A DNA stretch of 64,000 nucleotides from Leptidea sinapis (lineage: Eukaryota; Arthropoda; Insecta; Lepidoptera; Pieridae). The position numbers were made by a program, and so were the translations under genes. The number at the start of each line of letters is the position of its first letter. Position 1 is the stretch's first letter. The stretch is from positions 3,107,501 to 3,171,500 of the forward strand of contig NC_066266.1 of assembly GCF_905404315.1 (NCBI RefSeq), read 5' to 3'. The notes beneath the pieces are model-generated. The model made no database searches. It saw only the letters and a program-made list of their open reading frames with translations, and was not told the DNA's origin. Shown here piece by piece: positions 35,946-47,100 of the stretch.

Positions 35946-36235
35946 CATCATCATGGGCAGGATTATTGTCGCCTGGTAATGTGGTGATTAACCGATCCTG
36001 GCGCCAGGCTGTCCTCTTCAAAATCACTATCCCATATGAAGACTACCTCATGAAAGCTGAGAAGGACAAGTTCAGCAAGTACTTCTACTTGATTAAATGA
36101 CCGATGAGACGTTGACTCGACCATCATAGCTGGGATATACCTTACGGCGGTCTTATAGCGAAGAGTCTCGATCAATATATCAAATGGTTATCGCTAAGCG
36201 GTTTGCTCAAAGATCAAATACACATGCCTCGGAAG

Positions 36236-36371
36236 GATAGTCAAAACGCGTCGTTCTACGAAGCGGACTAATATATTATAATATACGCTATAGCGTAAAA
36301 AATAATAGGCGTTTTAAAAGGAGCGTATCATTATAACGCGATTTTAATATATAGCCGGTGCGAACACCTCT
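36236..36371 (+). repeat. Dispersed repeat family D, copy 1
   Basis: GATAGTCAAAACGCGTCGTT, AGCGTAAAAAATAATAG, CGAACACCTCTA. Second copy at 49764-49899, same length to within a few bases. Confidence 0.85.
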
Positions 36372-36726
36372 AACTTTTAGTAACGTAAGCGCGGCCTCTG
36401 TGAGGTTGTGTAACGCGGAGCATATGACTGGTCACATGAGTATAACTGCGGTCTTCGAGAGAACGTGACGGTGCTTGTACTTCGATGAGATGACTACTGG
36501 TGATCTGCATGATTCTATGACTTGATGTACAGCATTATTAAATGCTACCTTATTAATCAGAGGTAATAAAAATAATAAATCTATATATCTATGTTATGGC
36601 AACATTTTAGGTGTCACAGTTTTATGTTAAGTTTATTTTGATTATGACAAATTTACTTAAATAGGTGACTATGGATTAAAAAATCTATACTTTTGGAAAG
36701 AATATTTCATATAAATTTTATTTATT

Positions 36727-36868
36727 ACGAGCTAACTCCTGGATTTTTACATTCACTACGGCTTTGGCAACCAGACACATACCACCCAACCTTGGCCTTA
36801 ACTTTGATAAGTTGAACGGCATCCGTATCGCACACCAAATATGTTTCAAAATAATAAAATCACAAAAA
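36727..36868 (-). pseudogene. THAP-like first exon, copy 2, inverted
   Basis: Reverse complement matches 34480-34611 with drift: ACTCCTGGATTTTTACATTC, CACTACGGCTTTGGCAACCA, CACACCAAATATGTTTCAAA. In the same frame it reads VSGCQSRSECKNPGVSS and then stops, and it lacks an ATG at the copy-1 position. It keeps the Cys that copy 1 has lost. Confidence 0.45.
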
Positions 36869-37289
36869 TACTCGCAAGCTCGATGACATGACAGATCACT
36901 GTTTATTTGCCCCAAATTTTACATTGGGCCAAACATTGGCTTTTTCCCGTTCTCACATACGTTTCCCACTGCGTCATTGTCCAAGTTCCATGACAATCAG
37001 CGTGCGTAATTTAATTTAAAACGACTTACTGTGCAGTGAAAGGTTAGGTAGGTGTCACAAAGCGTTTCATAATAAAAATAACAATAAGAAAATCACATTT
37101 CACACCTAAGTACTATTCCACAACTTATAAGTTAAGCTAATATATTCGTCAAAATTGGCAAAATATTTAGTAAACAAAAGAGACGCTATTAAAAAATATG
37201 TTGCCAGCTATGAAAGTACTATTTATCCCGAGTTCCTACGCTGGGATAATTTTTGTGTTTATTGGTAGATATTGATAGGAGGCCACATG

Positions 37290-37520
37290 ATGTTGTAAGT
37301 ATTCAAATTCAAATGATTTTAATTCAATAGGCTTAAACTAAGGGCTTTGAATAGTCACTACAAATATTTCTTTTAAATTACTATTTTACCATAATATGTT
37401 CGAAAAAGTTGAGCTCGTGAGAAGAACTTCAACGGCCACTCTTTTCAATCAAACAGAGTATTTAACAATGACTGCAATATACACAATGTACATAACAAAT
37501 CGTGTTAAAATATTATAAAT
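37290..37520. mobile_element. SINE/LINE-end-like repeat
   Basis: TTCAAATTCAAATGATTTTA followed by GTGAGAAGAACTTCAACGGC resembles a widespread lepidopteran intronic repeat. No gene. Assignment by memory of the motif only. Confidence 0.4.
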
Positions 37521-38754
37521 TATTTGATAAAGAGCAATAAAGAATAAATTGTATAAATATGAGTTATCGGTTAGTGGATGCATCAACCTTTAGAGATTGA
37601 ATTCATTGTGTAAGGATCTTTTGTGATTAGGATTAGTAGTAGTGATTACTGTCATAAGTAGTAATTCCATCCAACGAATACAATGATTTATTTACGATAA
37701 CAGGTCGACTTGGCACCGCAAGCAGCTCCCGTTATGAAGCGCGATATTGTAATTGTCAATCAGTTACGTATATTTTTATGTATTAATTTTTAGATTTCAT
37801 TCGAATTCCATTGCTGCTGCTGGATGGATAGTTAAAATACGAATTAGTCGAAGAGAATAATATTGGAAGTCAACTAAATACACGATAATATGTTTCCAGT
37901 ATTTCGATGACAATACTACTGTAAACTATGTCCGAATGCTCTACCAACGAAAAGGTAAAAAGTATACCACCATTTTACCTTTTTGACCTATTAATACTTC
38001 CTTTTTGAATAAGTTATAATTAGATTACCGTCACTTTATTACTGGATATTTTTTTGCAAAGGCGAAAGTCAGAGTAATAAGGATAACCTCAATGATCCTC
38101 ACGATTTGGATAAGACACAGCTGTTTTGTAATTTGACATATTATGCAATTATTTTATTTTATTTTTATTTTTTAAGTGACGGATGCCTGAGCAGTATCAC
38201 ATTAAGTTTACAATTTGAACCTACCGAATTTGAATCCTATTCCGCACACCAATGAGTAATGAACTCGCTAGAAGCATATATTATTCCACCTCCATCTCGT
38301 GAGCTTACTAATTTGTAGTACTCAGACTCACAGTTAACAAGTCGATGCCACCAATGCATTTTAAATAGTGACATAGAGATCTCATCACAAAACCAGCTAT
38401 ATATCCAACTATTTCATATATATATTCACAACCATGGTTATGATCTAGTAAACGAGAAGTTGACTATTAAGATATTTTTCTGCTTCTATTTTCTTATAGT
38501 ATAACCTTCACATTCATTCTCATTTGCATCATTAGTTCATGAAGATGGAGCAGTTGTATTAATATTATGCCGTGAAGAAGAACACATAAAATACTGATGT
38601 TTTCTAGTATTTCCTGTTAGTGTTCATTAGGACACAGTTTTCTGATTTCAACGATTTCAGTTCCATGTAGCACAACAATTTTCGGAATATGCCATTTAGT
38701 TGTTTGGCATTACGGTTATCATTATTACCACTACACATACGTATAACCCCAAAA

Positions 38755-39345
38755 GAATTCTGCGTGGCAGCCATCTTGGATTTAAAAAATGATCCCAAAT
38801 TGTGCTCTGCAACCTCGGATACGAAATCCATATTGTTGAAATCATAATTTCGCGCAGCAGCTATCTTGGATTTAAAAAAGGATCTCAATAAAAGATCTCT
38901 ATTATTGAACTTATATTTATGTGGGGCAGATAATAATGATCCCGCATGAAATTCTTACACCGCACCCTCGAAAACCTCGAATATAGCTGGCAACGACGCT
39001 TCTATCGTCTCGCTTTTCCGTTTCATAGAGTTTCAAATCACAACGATTCTAAAGAACTTGTTGCAATTTGAACTTCAAAAATTGTTGCAACAATAATTGT
39101 ACGTATTGTTTTTATGAAATTCTAAATTAATATTTTATTTCTTCTTTCATATTACATAATATACTATTTCTCACAATTTACTTATTTAAGGAAGTTTCTA
39201 TTCACCTGCAACATTATTTGGCTGTCTGTGTGCGTGTTTGCGAATGTAAGTATGTGAAGCTCATGCACACATTAATTCTAACTTCTATATTTCAGGAACT
39301 AGAATAAAATTATCGTTCTGAGCGTTATTATTCTAAGGTTATTAC
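38755..39345. repeat. Left arm of a long inverted repeat
   Basis: Blocks in order: GCCATCTTGGATTTAAAAAA (twice), TTCAAAAATTGTTGCAACAA, TATTTGGCTGTCTGTGTGCG, TCGTTCTGAGCGTTATTATT. All recur in reverse complement and reverse order at 42400-42800. Confidence 0.85.
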
Positions 39346-41056
39346 TACCATTACCACGTTATATATTAAGAGAAGATGAAATTTGTTGCAACCTTGATGG
39401 TTGCAAGTTAATGATTAAAAGGTACTTTTTCTGTTTATTGGGAAGATGTTACGTCAAATCTAATAAATGTAACTTAATTCAATTTGCAGTCAGTTTGTGT
39501 TTTCAACCATATAACCTAAAAACAAACGAAGCAAGTGCACTGAGCAACATAATCTTAGAATGGAGCATAGCACTACTTGTTGCCAGCTCGGCCATCAGCA
39601 CGGCTTGTGTTAACAATATTTAGTCGGCTATAGTAATACCATATTATTTTTTTATTTGGATTTGGCGGCTTTTGCTCGGTTCAGCTTTCGTTGGCCAGAC
39701 TCTTGCCAGACCATAAGATTTTGTTTTTGGTATAACCTCTATAGTCTATGGTTTTGACATTGATTTTTCTGATTAAATTTTATCACGTAATGGTGGCGGC
39801 TTGTTGAATAGAACATGGCTGACAACATATTATTGTGAATTGTGATCAAGAGGAAACATTCAACTAATCAGAATCTAACAGTATTCTAACTTCAAAAGTG
39901 CAGGTACCTACTTCGTTTGTATTTTTATTGATTTACTTAGTATTTTTAACGATATATTTTGAGTGAGTGAACACTGAACTAAAAAAGAAATTGTTGCATA
40001 AAATGGCTGCATTGTATAAAATAAATAATTTGTTCAGTGATGATAAATTGCTTAATAAAATCGATAAAACCAAAACTTGAATTGAGAAACAAAATGTAAA
40101 CAAAGGTTTAAGGTACGATACATTAAATTTATAATATATAAGGGTAATTAACAAATTAAGTATGTAACTACGTATTGCGTACTTACTATAAATTGCCTTA
40201 TTTGTAATTGTAGAGTGGGAAACTGTTTTTTTTGTAACAATATTCCAGACTCTACTAATACACCATAGTGTATATTAATTATTATTATATACAATCCCAA
40301 ATTCTGCGATATAGCTTACCTAGATTTTAATAAAATTTATAAATTCACCAAAAATAAATTTTAATTAAAATAATACAGATATATTATTTAAGAGTAATGT
40401 CTGCCTATCTTATGGAAACTATTAAATGAACACCACATGCACAACAACACAGCATGCTTAGTTTCTAGTGGTGTGCACTGTGCCACCTATGTCTCAGCCA
40501 CAAAATGAATCTTTGGGTCACACCTGTAATTGGTTGGGTTGTCTTACTGGCCAACAAACACTTAAGATTAAACTGAATACAAATGTCTGAACATTTTGTA
40601 AAAACACAAACTTTGTCTGAACTTCTGTTTATTTTTGCTGCACTGTCTCTACCTGCAGACTTCAATGTTTGGAGTTTAAGCCAAACTTTGGCTAAAATAT
40701 GTCATAATTCCGTTGAACCAATTACGGCCCATCCTTAATCTACATACCATAAAAGAGGCAAAGAGGACTGTACTTTGCCCACACTAACTAGAAAAGCATG
40801 ACTAATCATTGCCTAAGCTTTTATATTTATAGTTTTAGTAGAGTTTATTACTGTTTTAATATTATGATTATGTTTGGAGCCTCTTAACTATCTTAAGGTG
40901 CATACAGACTGGTGAAATGTATCATGCAATTAAAGAATTTTTATAGTTTGGACTCCTCGTGTGTCCAAATGAGCATTTCACGAGCATGCTACAAGCATTA
41001 CAAGCCCATGATGAAAATACTCTTATAATTATTAATGGGGAATTATTTGTTATAGA

Positions 41057-41125
41057 ATGAATTGCTATATCTGCAATAAACAAGATGGGGGAGTGGAGAA
41101 TACAACCAATTTATTTGACATAAAG
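41057..41125 (+). CDS. ZAD gene exon 1: start and first zinc knuckle
   Basis: ATG followed by NCYICNKQDGGVENTTNLF DIK and a GTAAGT donor. C3-x2-C6 is the amino-terminal half of a ZAD. The bases just before ATG (TTATAG) also look like a splice acceptor, so a non-coding leader exon upstream is possible. The start is chosen because the ZAD is nearly always at the amino terminus. Confidence 0.83.
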
Positions 41126-44100
41126 GTAAGTTAAATTATTAACCACATTATTAAACCCTGTGATGCTTTTAACAGAGTTACAACTATCCAAATTTACTCA
41201 ACAGGGTGCTCCTACGCACACAGACAACAGCATCAGATTCTTGCTAACTTGAACATGGTTCTAATCATAGTGCTCACTTAGATCATTTTATAAAAACAAA
41301 ATAGGTAGTTGAGGTAGTGGTTTCCTGAATTGGTTATCTAGTTTTTGGTGGTACTTTCTCTATTATTATGCTAAACCTACTCACTACCTAAACCGTTAAC
41401 AAATCCGCCAGCACTTGATTGTGTAAGCAGACAAATGGACGTGTGTAAGCTGATTAGATACAGCACGCTAATATACATCCTGCTGGATAGACTAATAGTG
41501 GATTCTTTGTTTAGGGTTTCTAATGGTTATCCTTTTGGAAGCCAATTGTAATCTTTTTTATGTTTCAGGCACCAAAATCGGGATTTAAGATCTCACAAAT
41601 ATTATGCAACATGACTGGGATTGCAGTGTCCAAAGAAAATAAAACTGCAACAACTTTATGTGCAAATTGCTATAAAAACTTGTTGGAATATGACTTTTTA
41701 TATCATTGGTGAGTTCTTATTAGATCTGTAGTTTGGTATGTTATAGGGGCTCCAGTTTCCGCAATTAAACTACAAGTATAGGTCCATTTTGCGTGCAGTA
41801 TCGGCCAGTTACTCCAACCAGCCCAGCTCCTTCCAGAAGTTCAGAACATTCCTGGAATGTTCACAGACTTTCCTGGAGCGACCTCATATTTGTTAAGGTT
41901 TTTGCCCGTTGGTTGGCCATCCCCACATTCCAGGATTATGTGAGTGACCGTTTCGTCCTCGACTAGACAGCCTCTGCACTTAGTACTGTCCGTTACGCCA
42001 ATTGTGAAAAGGTGCTTGTTTAGTGATGTCTGACCCGTTACAGTGCCCACCATTATACTGATGTCATGTCTGTTGAGGCTGATAAGTCTACATGTCAGTT
42101 TGGGCGACAGTGCAGGTATCGATTCTTTCGACTGTCTACAGCTTGAGACATTCATCCATCGGGTGTTGTGTAGGTTGTTGGTGAGAGAGCGTATCCATGA
42201 GCGTATTTGGCTGAAGGGCAGTGGCAGAAGTGGCAATGGAGCAGTCAATAGGGTTGCCGATACTTGCCTTGCAAGCTCATCCGCTGTATCATTACCCAAC
42301 GAACCGCTATGTCCCTTGATCCATTGCAGAGTTACCCGGTTATAAGAGGCAACTTGTTCCAGCGTTTGGTGACACTCGTATATTAGCGCTGAGTTACCCA
42401 TAGAATAATAACGCTCAGAACGATAGTTTCATTCATAGTTCTCGCCAACACGCACACAGACAGCCAAATTATGTTGCTAGTGAATAGGCCGTTCCCTAGA
42501 TGCATTTGCATATTCTTTGTTTATGCTTAGTTATAACTTTATACCAAGTTTATTTGTAAGGGGCCGTAAGAATTTAATATAAACATTACGTATTTAATTA
42601 TTGTTGCAACAATTTTTGAAATACAAGATGGCCACCATGCAAAATTATGATATGGATATCATATCCGAGGTTCTCGAGGGTGCAGAGAACCAATTTGGGA
42701 TCATTTTTAAAATCCAAGATGGTTGCCGTGCAAAATTATGATTTCAACAATATGGATATCGTATCCGAGGTTCTCAAGGGTGCAGAACCGAACATATACC
42801 AACTGGTCCCAGCAGAGATGCTCTTTTCACGTCTCAGTTATACCAGTCGATACTCAACTGATGAACCATTCATAACAGTGTTTAGTGACCAATCACACTA
42901 AAATTTTACTTAAAATTAGAGTACTTTTTAATCATAATTATTATTTGCTCCTCACATCAAGATATACTTCATCCACGGTACCATTTCTGGTGGATCATTT
43001 GAATCCCAAGAAGTTCATCTCTCTAGTTATATGTGTCTTCAACAAATGAAATCAAATTTCAGGGTAGAGGAAAAGAAAGCTAGTATCTGTTCAAAAATAC
43101 AAAAATCAAACCTTATAAGACAAGTTAGCAAGGATATTAAAAAAGAGAATGTCAATACTGAAGAACCAAGAAAACCAAAAATTAAGAGACTTGTGGTTCC
43201 TGCTTCAAAGTTACAGAATTTACCATCAAATTATGTTCTTAAGCCCAATGTGCTCTTACCTTCAGGGAAGAAAGTAAGTCTTTATAATATATAGCTGTAT
43301 TTATAGTATTACTTATTACTTATAGTATACATAGCTTTACCTGCACATCTATGTATAGTCTATTTTTCCTTACATTTCTTTAATAGTAAACAAATATGGC
43401 GTCTAGGTAACCAGAGATAATTCATAGAGATGGAGACCATCTAACGAATGAACGACTGGACTAAATATAAACTTAAATCTCTACTATTCAAAAACAAAGT
43501 AGTTGATACACTCTAATTTTACTAATAATATTAACTACTGTAATTAATCATTAGCGGCGTTCTGTCTTTAAATTTAATTACAAGCAGCTCACGGGATTAT
43601 CAATTTAATACAAAGACTATAGTGGCCAGTGTTGCGTGATAACAAAGTGTCTATCGCAGTCGCACTCAATAGTAACGCGTTTGTGGGTGAGTGAATAATG
43701 CTTACGTCAACTATCAACCGGCTTATACGCACGCAGCTCGACGACGATAAATCAGCGATAACTTGTGCACGCTATTGTGTATCTATTACCTAATTTGAAT
43801 TGGATTATTTTACGTACTGTGTACACCACCATTCAGATTCGGGTCGGACCCTGACATTTCTCGCCACAACATGGACATAAGTAACGTTAACCAACCTATA
43901 AGAAAACAGCATGATATTGGATGTCACTGTGAAACTAATATATTAAAATTCCATAAAGATCTAATGGATCTCAGATACCATAGAATAGTCAGTCGAATTC
44001 GTTATATCAAAATATTAGAACAATTCTCATTTGACCTCGTGTTACTTAAAACGGAAGTGACAGATTCACTTAAAGATATTAAGATTCGTATAAACGATAT

Positions 44101-47100
44101 CGAGTCCGGAGCCTGCTATGCCGCTCATCGTGAGGACAAACTGGAATCCCGAGTATCCGTCCTAGAAAAACAGTTTAAGCTTATTAGCCAACAGGAAAAT
44201 GATATAACTATCATGAAAACTGAGTTAATACATAATAAAGAGCTGTGGGACAGACTACTAAATCTAGAAATAATCGGAGTTCCAGAAAACAATAACGAAC
44301 AACTCAATAGAATAATTATCCAGTTAGCCCAGTCTATCGACGTTACCCTTACCACACAGGATATAGAATTTGTAAATCGTATACAACTATGCTTCGCAAT
44401 CAAGGCCCGGAGTACCGCGCACTATAAGTGTCAAGTTCAGACATGTTCAGACAATGAACACCTCACGCTTGAAAATAAAAGTCTGTTTAATAAGTGTCGA
44501 GAGCTTACAAAATCCAAATCATACAAGTATAATATATGGATTCGAAATTTCCAAAATTTTGTGGGAAGGGACGACAAATCACCGAAAATATCTATAAGCA
44601 AAGAGGTATATCTCTCAAAAATAAAGTGATTTGTTGTCCTTCACTTTCATTACCGAATCTGCATATTAACTTTTGCGATAATTACGGTTAACTATTGTAT
44701 AAATGCATTACACACCAAAGCAGTTACGCAGGCATAGTACCATGTACTATGTTCATCACTATACGTACTGCTACCACAATTATTATACTTTATACACAAT
44801 ATTATAATATGATACAATATTTGACATTATGCTTTAGCGGTCGATTATGTCTGAAAGATAATATTATACTAGAGTGTGGCCACATACCGGGCCAAACACC
44901 TGGGGTCACCGAAGACTCTTCCCCGAGGATTAGCCGCCCACCTCACCACGCAAAATAGGCACGCTGTAGACTTCGTGTTGTGGATAGTAGCCCGTGATAA
45001 CCTATATAATATTATGCTCATGCTAAAGCTATATATTACTTTGTTCATTCGATATAAATAACGCATTATGTTTTATTATTGTGCTTATTGATTTATCATT
45101 ACACTTTCTTACTATAAATATTGATCAATATATAAATTTAACGGCGTCTAACACTAGTTATGTTTATTTATATTTCTCATTGCATCTTTTTATACAACTA
45201 CATAACTATATATTACCAAAATATATGAGGGGTCTGCGTACAAAGACTTAAGAACTTTACAGGGAATTAAATAAACACAATTTTGACTTGGTGTTAATCA
45301 CGGAGACTTGGTTACACGACGGGATTTTAGATAGTGAATTCTGCAAACGTCGATATGACGTGTTTCGAATAGACAAGAGACTTAGCTCTCACGAATACAT
45401 CCAGAAGGGGTGGAGTAATGTTACTTGCACGCAGTGAGCTAGGGGCGTTTCGAGTTATTTCGAATGTCGACATTCATTATCACAGTAAAAATATCTTCAA
45501 AGAAGAAATTATTAAAATATTACGGAATAATATAGTCGAAACGAAAAGTGTTACTGGAGCAATATAAAACGAACAAACACTTAATGTGTTTGTTCATTTT
45601 ATACACACGCACATATACACAAAGACACACAGTACACGCACACATACACATCCAAACATATAACTGATGATAATATTATATAATAATAGATATATATATT
45701 ACATTCGCATTCATACGCATAATATTGTTCTTATAATGTTTTAAACTATACATATTATTATGTTAAAGTGAATTCAGTTGAAAGTTCATTAGTTGATATT
45801 TTATATAGAGAGACTTGTAATTGGCTGATTTATGTACACTAATTTTTAAGACTCATTTGTAACATTAATGCTGTTGATATTTTCAATAAATAAGTTACCT
45901 AACTTCTTTCTAATATTATAAATGTGTAAGTTTGGTAGAATGTATGCTCGTACCTCTTTAACGCAAAAACTACTGAATGGATTTTAATGAAACCTTACAA
46001 TAATATAGCTAACACACCAGAATAACACATAGGTTATAATTTATAAACTTATAGTGTAAATTATCCAGTACCTAAGGTAAAAAAGAAATCTGCGAGCTAT
46101 TCATGCTTGCTCCGCAAAAATCACAGGACATACAAATATACATAACAATGTTTATCTTAAATAATCCTACAAAAAAGTGAACCATAAATACAAAAAAAAT
46201 AATAATTGATTTCTAAGTAAGTATCGTACATTTGATAAGTGCTTTTATCGCATCTGATATTTAAAGTAGATGATTTTTTACACACATTATTTGGACAAAT
46301 TATTGAATAGTTATGACGATATTATGTTGTAGTCTCGGTCCAAAGTCTGTGTTCTAATGCAAGACTCAGCAAGAGCATGTACTCGTATATATTGTCGAAC
46401 ACGGGCGGCTAGCGTTGAAAGTTGTGTCCTTAATGCGAATTTCCAAAGCACTAGCGATTTGTTGAAAACGCCCTGTTCGTATGTTTTTTAATTATTGTTT
46501 TAAAGGGTTTCTTTTATGGTTAGGACGTCTCCTAACGTATATGAAGATACTTTATTTTTATTAGATTACATCGGTAGGTTACTTTACTTTATACTTAACA
46601 GTTACTTAAAAAATTCCACGACGTCTTATATGTTTGGTTGTTACATAAAGGCAGTTTGGGTTTTTATTTTAATTACTTAGGTTGGTGTTCGATTTTAATG
46701 GATATTACTACTTATAATAAGACCACGAAAGCGAAGTTTGTTTGTGCTGAATAGTTAATTATAAGAGATTAATTAGTTTTTATTTTAATACCATAGGTTA
46801 GTATTTGGTTTTCTTTTTGAAATTTATATAATAAATTTCTTTGTGGTGAATACATAATTATAAGGGATTACAATAACAGTTTTTATTTATATGGCAACGT
46901 TTGCCGGGTCAGCTAGTATATACCAAAGGTAACGGGTAATGAATGGTGTGTTACCCATTAAGTTACCTGTACACTTAGATATATTGTTAATTTTTTTTAA
47001 GTAATTTAAGTATTTGAGTGTGATTCTTGGGTTTCCGAATAATTATATAAATAACACCAAAAGAAGCTGTTATTTTGATATTACACAAAGATATCCTTTA

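Larger units (their letters stand above)
43860..45580 (+). mobile_element. CR1/L2-like LINE, internally deleted
   Basis: ORF1 (43871-44629) is followed after about 600 bases by a decayed start of ORF2 (about 45228-45470), reading HNFDLVLITETWLHDGILDS and then broken frames. The sequence then passes to a 3' UTR-like end, so most of ORF2 including the reverse transcriptase is gone. Sense orientation in ZAD intron 3. Confidence 0.75.

Noticed and set aside
35963..36175. Minus-strand frame with an acidic patch (DSDFEEDSLAPG)
   Set aside because: Suggestive of a piggyBac-type amino terminus, but too short and without any second motif, so not called.
43871..44629. Host gene nested in the ZAD intron
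   Set aside because: The coiled coil plus LEIIGVPEN-type block and the downstream endonuclease remnant identify it as LINE ORF1.
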